DNA from: Leisingera sp. ANG-M1
Lineage (GTDB): Bacteria; Pseudomonadota; Alphaproteobacteria; Rhodobacterales; Rhodobacteraceae
Direction of reading: 5' to 3'
Assembly (NCBI RefSeq): GCF_000813745.1
Contig: NZ_JWLC01000008.1
Location: 124,001 to 188,000, forward strand
DNA: 64,000 bases
In this document: positions 9,463 to 18,190 of the stretch, in pieces
Layout of the letters: every line of letters starts with the position of its first letter
How positions within the stretch are numbered: position 1 is the first letter of the stretch
Translations under genes and position numbers: made by a program
Notes under the pieces: generated by a model
The model's input: only the letters and a program-made list of their open reading frames with translations
Databases searched by the model: none
Told to the model about the DNA's origin: nothing

Positions 9463-10149
9463 TCACAGCGCAGGCACAATCAGATCGCGGACGGTGCCGT
9501 CAACTTTGAGCTCGGCGCCGGTCACCGCCTGCAGATCGTCGAAATAGATCGCCGGGAGTTTCTCGCGCAGGACAAAGCGGCCGTCTTCGATGTCTATCAC
9601 AGCCAGCGAAGTATAGACCCGGGTCACACAGCCGACGCCAGTCAGCGGCATGGTGCAGGCGGTCATCAGCTTGGGTTCGCCTTTCTTGGTGATGTGGTCG
9701 GTGATCACCGCCACCCGCTTGGCCCCATGCACCAGATCCATGGCACCGCCGACGGCCGGAACCCCGCCCTTGCCGGTGGACCAATTCGCCAGGTCGCCGT
9801 TCTGCGCCACCTGATAGGCGCCAAGGATGGCCACATCCAGATGGCCGCCGCGCACCATGGCAAAGCTGTCGGCATGGTGGAAGAAAGCCGATCCGGGCTT
9901 CAGCGTGATCGCCTTCTTGCCTGCATTGATCAGATCCCAGTCCTCTTCGCCCGCTTGCGGCGCCTCGCCAAAACCCAGCACGCCGTTTTCGGTGTGAAAG
10001 ACGGCTTCCCGCCCGGCAGGCTGGAACTTGGCCACCATCTCGGGGAAACCGATGCCAAGGTTCACATAGGCGCCGTCCTCGATATCCTGCGCCGCGCGCC
10101 AGGCGATCTGTGCATTAGAGAGTTTGATGTCGTTGATGGCTGCGCTCAT
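9463..10149 (-). CDS. pcaJ: 3-oxoadipate CoA-transferase, beta subunit
   Basis: A 228-residue beta subunit of a class I CoA-transferase. The catalytic glutamate lies in HTENGVLGFG near residue 54, and GKGGVPAVGGAMDL is the glycine-rich family signature. With PcaI it moves CoA from succinyl-CoA to 3-oxoadipate, giving the substrate of PcaF. Its ATG overlaps the pcaI stop (ATGA), indicating translational coupling. A succinyl-CoA:acetoacetate CoA-transferase would look similar; the thiolase partner and the maleylacetate-reductase-like gene nearby favour 3-oxoadipate. Confidence 0.85.
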   Translation of the reverse strand: MSAAINDIKLSNAQIAWRAAQDIEDGAYVNLGIGFPEMVAKFQPAGREAVFHTENGVLGFGEAPQAGEEDWDLINAGKKAITLKPGSAFFHHADSFAMVRGGHLDVAILGAYQVAQNGDLANWSTGKGGVPAVGGAMDLVHGAKRVAVITDHITKKGEPKLMTACTMPLTGVGCVTRVYTSLAVIDIEDGRFVLREKLPAIYFDDLQAVTGAELKVDGTVRDLIVPAL

Positions 10150-10853
10150 GGGTAGACGGCCTCCTGCCGGTTGAGGATCTCTTCCTGCTGCGGGATGGCC
10201 GCCTCAGTGACGCTGTTCACAAAGATGCCGGGGGTGACCACTTGTTCCGGATCGATGCCGCCCGGCGGCACGATGCGCGAGACCTGGGCAATCGTATGCG
10301 CCGCCGCGGTCGCCATCAGCGGGTTAAAGTTGCGCGCGGCCATCCGGTAGGTGAGGTTGCCCAGCGGGTCGCCCAGCTCGCCTTTGATCAGGGCAAAATC
10401 CGCCTTCAGCCAGCGTTCCTGCACATATTGGCGGCCGTTGAATTCTGCCACCGGCTTGCCCTTGGCCAGATCGGTGCCAAAGCTGGTTGGCGTGTAAAAC
10501 GCCGGGATCCCGGCGCCGCCCGCGCGGATGCGTTCCGCCAGGGTGCCCTGGGGCACCAGCTCCAGCTCGATTTCGCCTGCCAGATAGAGATCGGTGAACA
10601 CCTTCGGGTCGGCCGAGCGCGGGAAGGAGCAGATCATCTTCCGCACCATGCCCTGCTCGATCATCGCGGCAATGCCGACATGGCCGTTGCCCGCATTGTT
10701 GTTGATCACGGAGAGGTCCTTGGGGCCCCTGTCGATCAATGCATGAATCAGTTCGATCGGCGCGCCGGAACCGCCAAACCCTCCGATCATCACCGTTGCG
10801 CCATCCTGGATGGGCGCAACCGCTTCCGCCAATGCGGCGACTGTCTTGTCCAT
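10146..10853 (-). CDS. pcaI: 3-oxoadipate CoA-transferase, alpha subunit
   Basis: A 235-residue alpha subunit of a class I CoA-transferase. It has the N-terminal GATVMIGGFGGSGAP motif, the GNGHVGIAAMIEQG region and LTYRMAARNFNP, all typical of the alpha subunit. The start MDKTVAALAEA at 10853 is the family N-terminus; the open frame continues upstream into the regulator region and is not counted. It is the first gene of pcaI-pcaJ-pcaF and is divergent from the IclR-type regulator across 131 bases that hold three regulator half-sites. The operon is therefore probably controlled by that regulator in response to a pathway intermediate. Confidence 0.87.
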   Translation of the reverse strand: MDKTVAALAEAVAPIQDGATVMIGGFGGSGAPIELIHALIDRGPKDLSVINNNAGNGHVGIAAMIEQGMVRKMICSFPRSADPKVFTDLYLAGEIELELVPQGTLAERIRAGGAGIPAFYTPTSFGTDLAKGKPVAEFNGRQYVQERWLKADFALIKGELGDPLGNLTYRMAARNFNPLMATAAAHTIAQVSRIVPPGGIDPEQVVTPGIFVNSVTEAAIPQQEEILNRQEAVYP

Positions 10854-10956
10854 TGCTTCTCTTGCTCCTGTGCTGCCCGGGGCGGGCAGGGGTGATGGCA
10901 GGAAGCTAGGCAGCCGTATCCGGACGGGCGAGGAATGCTGTTCGGATATTGATATT

Positions 10957-10994
10957 TGTTCAATCATCGCTCAAAGATGTTCACATGATGAACA
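10957..10994. promoter_or_regulatory. Probable three-half-site IclR operator
   Basis: TGTTCA occurs at 10957-10962 and 10978-10983, exactly 21 bases apart, and its inverted copy TGAACA is at 10989-10994. Two copies form a palindrome with a five-base spacer and the third is a direct repeat two helical turns away. This is the known plan of PcaU/PobR-type IclR operators. The palindrome covers the regulator's own start codons, so autoregulation is likely. Confidence 0.6.
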
Positions 10995-11746
10995 AATCAA
11001 CAGATTTTGTAGCCTCTCTGGCCAAGGGGCTGCGGGTGATCGAAGCGTTTCAAGCCGAGAAGCCACGACTCAGTATCACCGATGTGGCGCAGGAAACCGG
11101 GCTGGACAGGGCCACTGCCCGGCGCTGCCTGCTGACACTCGCTGAGCTGGGTTATGCCGACTACGACGGCAAGTTCTTCTCGCTGACACCGCGGATTCTG
11201 CGGCTGGGGGTTGCAGCGCTGGCCTCGATGCCGCTGCCGCAAATCGTGCAGCCCTGGCTGGACCAGCTGTCTGAACGGGTGGGACAATCCTGTTCGGTGG
11301 CAATCCTGGAAGGCACTGAGATCCTCTATGTCGCGCGCGCGGCGCAGCGGCGGGTGATGTCGATCGGACTGATGCCGGGCTCGCGGCTGCCCGCCTTTTG
11401 CACCTCGATGGGACGGGTGCTGCTGGCGGCGCTGCCCCGGGAAGAGGCGAGGGAGATCATCGAGAACTCCGACCTTTCGCCGCGCACCCCTCACAGCCTC
11501 ACAGGGATCTCTGATCTGATGCAGGAGCTGGACCGCGTCCGCTTGCAGGGCTACGCACTGGTTGATCAGGAGGTCGAGCTGGGCCTGCGCTCGCTGTCGG
11601 TGCCCTTGCTGAACCAGCGCGGAGAAACCGTAGCGGCGCTGAACATCGGCCTCGCAGCCTTGCAGCCGGGCGCGGGAGCTGTGGTGGCGGAATATCTCGA
11701 CGGGCTATTGCGGGTGCAGGAGGGATTGAAACGGGTTCTCCGCTAG
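10985..11746 (+). CDS. IclR family transcriptional regulator (PcaR/PcaU/PobR-like)
   Basis: A 253-residue IclR-type regulator. The N-terminal winged helix-turn-helix covers about residues 5-65 (SITDVAQETGLDRATARRCLLTL), and the C-terminal effector domain includes SIGLMPGSRLPAFCTSMGRVLLA and the final GLRSLSVPLLN segment. The pattern is that of the pca/pob subgroup, which senses protocatechuate, 4-hydroxybenzoate or 3-oxoadipate. Two adjacent ATGs (10985, 10988) are possible starts; the ribosome site is weak. It is divergent from pcaIJF and sits on its own candidate operator, so it very likely controls the catabolic genes to its left. Confidence 0.85.
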   Translation: MMNKSTDFVASLAKGLRVIEAFQAEKPRLSITDVAQETGLDRATARRCLLTLAELGYADYDGKFFSLTPRILRLGVAALASMPLPQIVQPWLDQLSERVGQSCSVAILEGTEILYVARAAQRRVMSIGLMPGSRLPAFCTSMGRVLLAALPREEAREIIENSDLSPRTPHSLTGISDLMQELDRVRLQGYALVDQEVELGLRSLSVPLLNQRGETVAALNIGLAALQPGAGAVVAEYLDGLLRVQEGLKRVLR

Positions 11747-11839
11747 GTTTCTGCCCGAAGCCGTTCTGCCCAGCGGATGGATCTGCAGCCTGAGAAGCTG
11801 CCGGATCCATTGGGAAACCAAGAGTTTTGGCGGTGATTT

Positions 11840-11915
11840 TGGTAGGCCCGGCAGGATTCGAACCTGCAACCAAAGCGTTATGAGCGCTCTGCTCTAACCG
11901 TTGAGCTACAGGCCC
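11840..11915 (-). tRNA. tRNA with CAT anticodon (Ile2 or elongator Met)
   Basis: A 76-base cloverleaf on the minus strand with encoded CCA (11840-11842), a seven-pair acceptor stem (GGGCCTG with CGGGCCT), the T-loop GGTTCGAATCC and the anticodon loop CTCATAA. The CAT anticodon could be elongator methionine or the isoleucine tRNA read after lysidine modification. The acceptor and anticodon stems look closer to the tRNA-Ile2 type, but this cannot be settled by eye. Confidence 0.9.
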
Positions 11916-11952
11916 GCCATGGTTCTGTGGTTAGGAAATGGTGCGGGAGAGG

Positions 11953-12888
11953 TCAAGCGGTGATTGCAGGATGGGCCGGTGAAACCTCCGGCGGTGTCCG
12001 GAGCAGCCGCTCCAGACGGGCCACGGTGTTTTCAATGGTCAGGTCGCGGCGGCGGTCGGGCGTGCGGCGGGAGGGGTATACGGCAAAGACCTCCTTGAAC
12101 GGAGCCTCGTAGCCAGGCAGAACCTGTTCGTATTCTCCAGTTTCCAGCTGTTCCTCAATCATGAAACGCGGCACGCGCGTATAGCCGGACCCGCTGCTGA
12201 CCGCGTGCATGATCAGGTCCGGATCATCCGCCGTAAAGCCAACCTGCACCGGCGCAGGGAATTCTTTGCCGTCCCGGCGCAAAGGGAAGAAGCCGCGGGT
12301 CTGATCCTCGTGGTGCTGGATGAACTTGAGCCGCTGGAGTTCCTCGGGCTTTTGCGGCCGGCCCTCGCGGTCCAAGTATTCGGGGGTGGCAAACAAAACC
12401 GTTTCCAGGGTCGAAATCTTGCGTCCGAACCCGTCGGTATCGCCCAGCCGCCCGGTGCGGATCGCTAGATCGTAGCCTTCGCGCACCACGTCGACCAGCC
12501 GGTCCTCCAGCCGCATCACGATGTTCAGATCGGGATGGTCGCGGTTCATCTCCAGCAGCATTGGTCCGATCACGCTGCGGCCCAGGAAGGAATTGACGCT
12601 GATGCGGAAGGTGCCCGAGACGCTGCCTTCGAGGGCATCCAGTTCAGCTGTCATCCGGTTGTAGCCGGTCAAGAGAGCTTGCGCATGGCTGTAGATCAGA
12701 TCTCCCGCGCGGGTGGCGTGGATGCCTTTGGCGGTGCGGTGCAGCAATTGCAGGCCGACCAGGGCCTCCAGCTGTTTGATCTGCTGGCTCACCGCCGATT
12801 GGGTGATGCCGCGGCGCTGGGCGGCCTTGTTCAGACTGCCTTCATCCAGGGCAATTGCAAAGGTTTCGAGCAGGGTGAGCCTGTCCAT
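11953..12888 (-). CDS. LysR family transcriptional regulator
   Basis: A 311-residue LysR regulator. The N-terminal helix-turn-helix is clear (GSLNKAAQRRGITQSAVSQQIKQLE, residues 17-41), followed by the substrate-binding-like effector domain with LAIRTGRLGDTDGFGRK, typical of the large group next to AaeR/DsdC-like regulators. It is divergent from a secreted metallo-beta-lactamase-fold hydrolase across 119 bases that contain a palindromic T-N11-A site. The neighbouring hydrolase gene is therefore the most likely target. No effector can be named. Confidence 0.85.
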   Translation of the reverse strand: MDRLTLLETFAIALDEGSLNKAAQRRGITQSAVSQQIKQLEALVGLQLLHRTAKGIHATRAGDLIYSHAQALLTGYNRMTAELDALEGSVSGTFRISVNSFLGRSVIGPMLLEMNRDHPDLNIVMRLEDRLVDVVREGYDLAIRTGRLGDTDGFGRKISTLETVLFATPEYLDREGRPQKPEELQRLKFIQHHEDQTRGFFPLRRDGKEFPAPVQVGFTADDPDLIMHAVSSGSGYTRVPRFMIEEQLETGEYEQVLPGYEAPFKEVFAVYPSRRTPDRRRDLTIENTVARLERLLRTPPEVSPAHPAITA

Positions 12889-12895
12889 CTTGACC

Positions 12896-12912
12896 TATCA
12901 GTGTTGCTAATA
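12896..12912. promoter_or_regulatory. Candidate LysR binding site
   Basis: TATCAG-N5-CTAATA is a near-perfect palindrome containing T-N11-A (T at 12898, A at 12910). It lies eight bases upstream of the LysR start codon, where autoregulatory sites are common. A related 12-base direct repeat, TATCGGCGTTTC at 12918 and TATCGGAGTTTC at 12994, lies between it and the divergent gene. Confidence 0.45.
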
Positions 12913-13007
12913 CCCGCTATCGGCGTTTCAGGACTGCAAGCGCTGGAACGGCGGGATTATCTCCGGGAAGCAGGAAATTTCTCCTGAACCAGATATCGGA
13001 GTTTCTT

Positions 13008-13982
13008 ATGACAATCAATCGTAGAGCGGTTTTGACAGGAATCGCGGCAGCTCCCGCTGCGGCATTGGCTGCCGGAGCGGGGCGCGCTTCACTGGCGGCA
13101 GAAGGGGCGGGCGGCACTGCACCGGTCGTTCACGCCTTCACTCTGGGCGAGGCCAGGATCACCGTGCTTCTGGACGGGCATCTGCCGCTGGGCACCCAGC
13201 TGTTCAATGGGTACGACGACGCCAGGGCTAAAGAGGTGCTGGCGCAGGGGCTGCACCGGCTGCAGGACGATGCGCTGCAGATCCCGGTCAACGGCTATCT
13301 GGTGGAGCGCGGCGGCCAGAAGCTGCTGATCGATACCGGCACCGCACAGCTGATGGGGCCGGGCCTGGGCGCGCTGGGCGCTGGGCTGGCCGCGGCCGGT
13401 GTGGCGCCGGAGGCCATTGATACGGTGCTGCTGACCCATATCCACCCGGACCACGCGGGCGGGCTGATCGCTGCGGATGGCTCTGCCGTCTTTGCCAATG
13501 CCGAACTGGTGGCGGCGCAGCGCGAATGGGACTTCTGGCATGACGACGCTATCCTGGCAGGCGTGCCGGACAGCAGCCGCGGTTTCTTTGATATGGCGCG
13601 GCGCTCGGTCGCGCCTTATGCGGACCGCATGCGGCTTCTGCAGGGGGAATCCGAGGCTGCGCCCGGCTTCACCGCGCTGGAACTGCCGGGCCATACACCG
13701 GGCCACACCGGCTTCATGCTGGATGCAGGCGGCGAGGGGCTCTTGTTCTGGGGCGACCTGATCCACAGCACCGCCTTGCAGTTTGCTTTGCCGGAGTGGA
13801 CCATTGCCTTTGACACCGATCCGGCGCAAACGGCAGAAACCCGGCGGCGGATGCTGGACCGGGCCGCGGCAGACAATCTGCTGGTGACCGGCGCGCACCT
13901 GGACTTCCCGGCGCTGGGGCGGGTGCTGCGGCAGGGCGACGCCTATGCCTATCAGGCAGCGCCCTGGCAATTCGGCCTTTGA
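13008..13982 (+). CDS. Secreted metallo-beta-lactamase-fold hydrolase
   Basis: A 324-residue metallo-beta-lactamase-fold enzyme. The N-terminus MTINRRAVLTG followed by an alanine-rich stretch to about residue 31 looks like a twin-arginine export signal. The zinc motif HIHPDH is near residue 144, ELPGHTPGH near 228 and GDLIH near 249, so both metal sites appear complete. Family members include lactonases and other hydrolases; the substrate is not evident. GGAG lies six or seven bases before the ATG. It is divergent from, and probably regulated by, the LysR gene at 11953-12888. Confidence 0.8.
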   Translation: MTINRRAVLTGIAAAPAAALAAGAGRASLAAEGAGGTAPVVHAFTLGEARITVLLDGHLPLGTQLFNGYDDARAKEVLAQGLHRLQDDALQIPVNGYLVERGGQKLLIDTGTAQLMGPGLGALGAGLAAAGVAPEAIDTVLLTHIHPDHAGGLIAADGSAVFANAELVAAQREWDFWHDDAILAGVPDSSRGFFDMARRSVAPYADRMRLLQGESEAAPGFTALELPGHTPGHTGFMLDAGGEGLLFWGDLIHSTALQFALPEWTIAFDTDPAQTAETRRRMLDRAAADNLLVTGAHLDFPALGRVLRQGDAYAYQAAPWQFGL

Positions 13983-14021
13983 AGGCTGGAAAACTCCCGG
14001 AAACATTCACAGGAAAACAAC

Positions 14022-14050
14022 CTGCCGCGCCGCCTTTATCGGCGCGGCAG
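14022..14050 (+). terminator. Perfect 11-pair hairpin after the hydrolase gene
   Basis: CTGCCGCGCCG (14022-14032) pairs perfectly with CGGCGCGGCAG (14040-14050) around a seven-base loop. It lies 40 bases after the hydrolase stop and before purM. There is no strong T run, so it is a weak candidate terminator or a 3' stabiliser. Confidence 0.5.
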
Positions 14051-14117
14051 AATCCCTTGTTTCCTTCTGATGCGCCTTGCGTTAAAGGCTGCGCAACCGA
14101 GTTGAAGGAGCCAAGTG

Positions 14118-15164
14118 ATGACCAGCGGCAAGAACGGCCTGACCTATGCAGACGCAGGTGTGGACATTGATGCGGGCAACGCCCTGGTTGACCGGATCAA
14201 GCCGGCTGCCAAGCGCACCAACCGCTCCGGCGTGGCCAGCGGCCTGGGCGGCTTTGGCGCGCTGTTCGATCTGAAGGCCGCAGGCTACAACGACCCGATC
14301 CTGGTTGGCGCCACCGACGGTGTCGGCACAAAGCTGCGGATTGCCATCGACACTGGCGTGGTGGACGGCGTCGGCATCGACCTGGTGGCGATGTGCGTGA
14401 ACGACCTGGTCTGCCAGGGTGCCGAACCCCTGTTCTTCCTGGACTATTTCGCCACCGGAAAGCTGGAAACCGACGTGGCCGCGCGCATCATCGAAGGCAT
14501 TGCCGAGGGCTGCGTGCGCTCGGGCTGCGCGCTGATCGGCGGCGAGACTGCGGAAATGCCGGGTATGTACCCGGAAGGCGATTTCGACCTCGCGGGCTTT
14601 GCCGTGGGCGCAATGGAACGCGGCACTGCGCTGCCCCAAGGCGTGCAGGAGGGCGATGTGCTCCTGGGCCTGGCCTCTGACGGTGTGCACTCCAACGGCT
14701 ACTCGCTGGTGCGCAAGCTGGTGGATGTCTCCGGCCTTAGCTGGGACGCAGACTGCCCGTTCGGCGAGGGCTCCCTGGGAGAGGCGCTGCTGACCCCGAC
14801 GCGCCTTTACGTCAAGCAGTGCCTGGCAGCTGTGCGGGCAGGCGGCGTGCATGCGCTGGCCCATATCACCGGCGGCGGCCTGACCGAGAACCTGCCGCGG
14901 GTGCTGCCTGAGGATCTGGGCGCCGACATCGACCTGAACGCATGGGAACTGCCGCCCGTGTTCAAATGGATGGCAGAGACCGGCGGCATTGCCGAAGCAG
15001 AGATGCTGAAGACCTTCAACTGCGGCATTGGCATGATCCTGTCTGTCTCGGCCGACCGTGCCGATGCGCTGACCGAAGTGCTGGCCGCCGAAGGCGAGAC
15101 CGTGACCCGCCTGGGCACCGTGACCGCAGGCGCCGGCATGCGTTATTCGGGCAAGCTGCTGTGA
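14118..15164 (+). CDS. purM: Phosphoribosylformylglycinamidine cyclo-ligase (AIR synthetase)
   Basis: A 348-residue PurM, which closes the imidazole ring of AIR in purine synthesis using ATP. Signatures are [58 protein letters not shown] and [16 protein letters not shown]. The length is normal. ATG 14118 has GGAG seven bases upstream and is preferred to the GTG one codon before. The stop overlaps the purN start (GTGA), so the two genes are coupled. Confidence 0.97.
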   Translation: MTSGKNGLTYADAGVDIDAGNALVDRIKPAAKRTNRSGVASGLGGFGALFDLKAAGYNDPILVGATDGVGTKLRIAIDTGVVDGVGIDLVAMCVNDLVCQGAEPLFFLDYFATGKLETDVAARIIEGIAEGCVRSGCALIGGETAEMPGMYPEGDFDLAGFAVGAMERGTALPQGVQEGDVLLGLASDGVHSNGYSLVRKLVDVSGLSWDADCPFGEGSLGEALLTPTRLYVKQCLAAVRAGGVHALAHITGGGLTENLPRVLPEDLGADIDLNAWELPPVFKWMAETGGIAEAEMLKTFNCGIGMILSVSADRADALTEVLAAEGETVTRLGTVTAGAGMRYSGKLL

Positions 15165-15757
15165 GCCACAAGAAAGTCGCCATCCTGATTTCCGGCGGCG
15201 GCTCCAACATGGTGTCGCTGCTGGACAGCATGACCGGGGACCACCCGGCGCGCCCCTGCCTGGTCTTGTCCAACAACGCCGATGCAGGCGGGCTGGCCAA
15301 GGCCGCAGCGGCGGGTGTGGCCACTGCCGTTGTAGACCACCGCCCGTTCAGGGACGACCGCGCAGCCTTTGAGGCGGAGCTGGTGAAGCCGATTTTTGAG
15401 GCCGGCGCAGACATCGTCTGCCTGGCCGGCTTCATGCGGGTGCTGACGGCCGGTTTCGTGTCGCAGTTCGAAGGCCGGATGCTGAACATCCACCCCTCGC
15501 TGCTGCCCAAGTACAAGGGTCTGCACACCCACGCCCGCGCGCTGGAGGCAGGCGACGCCGAGCATGGCTGCTCTGTGCATGAGGTGACGCCGCGCCTCGA
15601 TGACGGGCCGCTTCTGGGCCAGGCCCGGGTGCCGGTGCTGGAAGGCGACACGCCCGATGCGCTGGCTGCACGGGTGCTGGTTGAAGAGCACAAACTCTAT
15701 CCGGCGGTGCTGCGCCGTTTTGCCGCTGGAGACAAAACGCCGGTTCTGCTGAGCTGA
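15161..15757 (+). CDS. purN: Phosphoribosylglycinamide formyltransferase
   Basis: A 198-residue PurN, which transfers a formyl group from 10-formyl-tetrahydrofolate to GAR. The phosphate loop ISGGGSNM is near residue 10. The catalytic Asn and His lie in [17 protein letters not shown] near 108, and the Asp in [10 protein letters not shown] near 145. It starts with GTG overlapping the purM stop; no ATG is near the conserved N-terminus ([16 protein letters not shown]), so GTG is the only sensible start. Confidence 0.96.
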   Translation: MSHKKVAILISGGGSNMVSLLDSMTGDHPARPCLVLSNNADAGGLAKAAAAGVATAVVDHRPFRDDRAAFEAELVKPIFEAGADIVCLAGFMRVLTAGFVSQFEGRMLNIHPSLLPKYKGLHTHARALEAGDAEHGCSVHEVTPRLDDGPLLGQARVPVLEGDTPDALAARVLVEEHKLYPAVLRRFAAGDKTPVLLS

Positions 15758-15832
15758 GGCCCGGCTGATTGCAATGCCGGGGCCAAGCGCGTATCACGAT
15801 CTGACCCCCACAAGATTGAAAAGCCGTTATTG

Positions 15833-16990
15833 ATGAAAACTCTGACCACCACCGAAGACCTGCAGTCCTTTTGTGAAGCTGCTGCCCAGCATCCTTACGT
15901 CACGGTGGATACCGAGTTTCTGCGGGAGCGGACCTATTACTCCAAGCTTTGCCTGATCCAGCTGGCCTTTTCCGGCGACGGCGAAAACGACGCGGTTCTG
16001 GTGGACCCGCTGGCCGAAGGCATCTCGCTGGAGCCGCTTTATGAGCTGTTCCGCAATGAGAATGTCGTGAAGGTGTTCCACGCCGCGCGCCAGGATCTTG
16101 AGATCTTCTGGGTTGACGCGAATGTCTTCCCCAAGCCGCTGTTCGACACCCAGGTGGCGGCAATGGTCTGCGGCTTTGGCGAGCAGGCGGGCTATGAGAC
16201 GCTGGTGCGCAAGATCGTCAAGCAGGGGCTGGACAAGACGTCCCGCTTTACAGATTGGTCGCGACGCCCTTTGAGCGAGGCGCAGAAGACCTATGCTCTG
16301 GCGGATGTGACCCATCTGCGAAAGATCTACGAATTCCTGGCAGCCGAACTGGACAAGAGCGGCCGTGCCCATTGGGTGACCGAGGAGCTGCAGGTCCTGA
16401 CCGACCCGGCCACTTATGACATCCGTCCCGAGGACGCTTGGAAGCGGGTGAAAACCCGGACCAATTCCGGCAAGTTCCTTGCTGTGGTGCGCGAGCTGGC
16501 TGCATTTCGTGAATCTTATGCTCAAACCAACAACGTGCCGCGCAACCGGGTCTTTAAGGACGACGCACTGGTGGAACTGGCCTCGACCAAGCCGCGCAAC
16601 CCGGGCGAACTGGGCGGATCACGCTTGCTGCTGCGCGAGGCCCGCAAAGGTGCCATTGCCGAGGGTATCCTGGAAGCGGTCTCCAAGGGTGTTGCCTGTC
16701 CGGCAGAGAAACAGCCCAAGGCTGACCGGAGCAAGGAAAAGCTGCAGGTGAACCCGGCGCTGGCGGACCTGCTGCGGGTATTGCTGAAAGCCAAGACCGA
16801 AGCCGAAGGCGTCGCGGCCAAACTGATTGCGCCAAGCGCCGACCTGGATGCAATCGCAGCCGGTCTGCGGGACGTCCCAGCACTCAGCGGCTGGCGGCGT
16901 GAGGTCTTTGGTGCTGATGCGCTGCGGCTGTGCGAAGGCAAGATCGGTCTCGCAGCCAAGGGGCAGGACGTGAAAGTGGTAGAGCTTTAA
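15833..16990 (+). CDS. rnd: Ribonuclease D
   Basis: A 385-residue RNase D, a 3'-5' exoribonuclease that trims tRNA and other stable RNA. The N-terminal DEDD exonuclease domain shows VTVDTEFLRERTYY (Exo I), FHAARQDLEIF (Exo II) and SEAQKTYALADVTHLRKIY (Exo III). An HRDC domain follows at about residues 205-290. ATG 15833 is preferred to the TTG before it; the ribosome site is weak. It stands alone downstream of purMN and ends at a strong terminator. Confidence 0.93.
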   Translation: MKTLTTTEDLQSFCEAAAQHPYVTVDTEFLRERTYYSKLCLIQLAFSGDGENDAVLVDPLAEGISLEPLYELFRNENVVKVFHAARQDLEIFWVDANVFPKPLFDTQVAAMVCGFGEQAGYETLVRKIVKQGLDKTSRFTDWSRRPLSEAQKTYALADVTHLRKIYEFLAAELDKSGRAHWVTEELQVLTDPATYDIRPEDAWKRVKTRTNSGKFLAVVRELAAFRESYAQTNNVPRNRVFKDDALVELASTKPRNPGELGGSRLLLREARKGAIAEGILEAVSKGVACPAEKQPKADRSKEKLQVNPALADLLRVLLKAKTEAEGVAAKLIAPSADLDAIAAGLRDVPALSGWRREVFGADALRLCEGKIGLAAKGQDVKVVEL

Positions 16991-17018
16991 ATTCCTGGAG
17001 CAGTCCTCTGGAAAGAAA

Positions 17019-17043
17019 AACGCCCGCAAATGCGGGCGTTTTT
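17019..17043. terminator. Terminator between rnd and the lipoprotein gene
   Basis: AACGCCCGCA and TGCGGGCGTT form a perfect ten-pair stem with a two-base loop, followed by TTT on the plus strand and preceded by AAAA. The genes are convergent, so it can serve both. Confidence 0.88.
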
Positions 17044-17068
17044 CTTGTTTGGGGGAGGGGGCGTCAGG

Positions 17069-17584
17069 TCAGCGCCGCCGGCTTTCCCGGGCGTTTTGTG
17101 CGCCGTTCACACGAACCGTGCGGATCCCTTCCAGGTCCTGATGCGACAAGGTCCGCGCCACATTGACGGTACGGCTGAACTCGCTTCCGGCCAGGGTTGA
17201 AACTTCCGGGTAAACAACCCGGAAGTCATAGGCGAGAACGCCTTCCTCTTCCACGTCTGAGCGGCGCAGTTCGACATCGAACGCACCCTGGCGGTCTGCA
17301 ATTCCGGCCGCGCGGATAATGGCGCCGGAATTCGTGCGCTCGATCTGAAGTTCTGAAACCTGGCTTATCAGGACGCTTTTGTCCTTAGGCGGCTTCTTGG
17401 CAAAGATACCGCGGGCGTTGCTTTCCTGGGGCAGAAGCGGATTGGTGTTTGCCTGCACTGCAGCAGATGTTTCTGCCGCCGAGGATTTGCCAAACCAATT
17501 GGTCGGATTGATCCGAGAATCCTTCCAGCCGCAACCGGCCAGCACCAGCGCGCTTGCCAATGTGATCGCCAAAGCTTTGTGCAT
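17069..17584 (-). CDS. Probable lipoprotein of unknown function
   Basis: A 171-residue protein with a lipoprotein signal: MHKALAITLASALVLAGCG has a basic start, a hydrophobic core and the lipobox LAGC, with Cys18 as the lipidated residue. The remainder is a soluble periplasmic domain with no recognised motif; ELQIERTNSGAIIRAAG and VSTLAGSEFSRTVNVARTLSHQDL may be beta structure. The start at 17584 is chosen because the longer frame begins with TTG and would push the signal inward. It is divergent from sufE. It resembles uncharacterised Rhodobacteraceae lipoproteins. Confidence 0.75.
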   Translation of the reverse strand: MHKALAITLASALVLAGCGWKDSRINPTNWFGKSSAAETSAAVQANTNPLLPQESNARGIFAKKPPKDKSVLISQVSELQIERTNSGAIIRAAGIADRQGAFDVELRRSDVEEEGVLAYDFRVVYPEVSTLAGSEFSRTVNVARTLSHQDLEGIRTVRVNGAQNARESRRR

Positions 17585-17717
17585 CTGTTCCCGCCCCAAA
17601 ATAAATTCCTAGCAAGGGATTACCCGATTGGCTGCGCCTTGAAAAGCGGTTGAAATAGGGCTGGCAGCGGCTTAGTTGCTGAACTGCCCCTGTACGTATT
17701 TTGAGGATGGACAGCCG

Positions 17718-18128
17718 ATGGCCGCAGCTGCCTTTGAAGAGATCGTGGAAGACTTCGAGTTCATGGAGGACTGGGAAGACCGTTACCGCCATGTAATTGA
17801 TCTCGGCAAGGCGATGGAGCCGCTGGACGATGCGCTGAAGGTGCCTGCGACCAAGGTGGACGGCTGTGCCAGCCAAGTCTGGCTGCACGCGGCTGTCGAA
17901 GGCGGGGAATTCCGTTTTGACGGCGACAGCGACGCGATGATTGTGCGCGGCCTTATTGCGGTACTGCGGTGCCTCTACAATGGCCTGCCGGTGCAGGATG
18001 TGGCCGCAGTGGACGCCAAGGCCGAGCTGGGGCGGCTGGGGCTGAATGAGCACCTCTCCTCGCAGCGGTCCAATGGCCTGCGGGCGATGATCGAACGGGT
18101 TCGCGAAACGGCAATGGCGCAGGCCTGA
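17718..18128 (+). CDS. sufE: SufE-like sulfur acceptor protein
   Basis: A 136-residue SufE protein. SufE accepts sulfur from the cysteine desulfurase SufS and passes it to the SufBCD scaffold for Fe-S cluster assembly. The active cysteine is in TKVDGCASQVWLHA near residue 50, and the C-terminal LGLNEHLSSQRSNGL motif is typical. The start MAAAAFEEI at 17718 fits the family; the frame extends 14 codons upstream without support. No other suf genes are adjacent. Confidence 0.93.
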   Translation: MAAAAFEEIVEDFEFMEDWEDRYRHVIDLGKAMEPLDDALKVPATKVDGCASQVWLHAAVEGGEFRFDGDSDAMIVRGLIAVLRCLYNGLPVQDVAAVDAKAELGRLGLNEHLSSQRSNGLRAMIERVRETAMAQA

Positions 18129-18137
18129 GGCCGGCGT

Positions 18138-18157
18138 GCGAGGGGCCGGCCCCTCGC
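18138..18157. terminator. Perfect 20-base palindrome between sufE and the DUF1638 gene
   Basis: GCGAGGGGCC followed directly by its inverse GGCCCCTCGC lies between two convergent genes. A short motif GATATTTCCGGCAAGAGGAA follows a few bases later and resembles one behind the purC hairpin. It is probably a shared terminator. Confidence 0.6.
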
Positions 18158-18190
18158 GCTCCCCGGGATATTTCCGGCAAGAGGAAAGGG

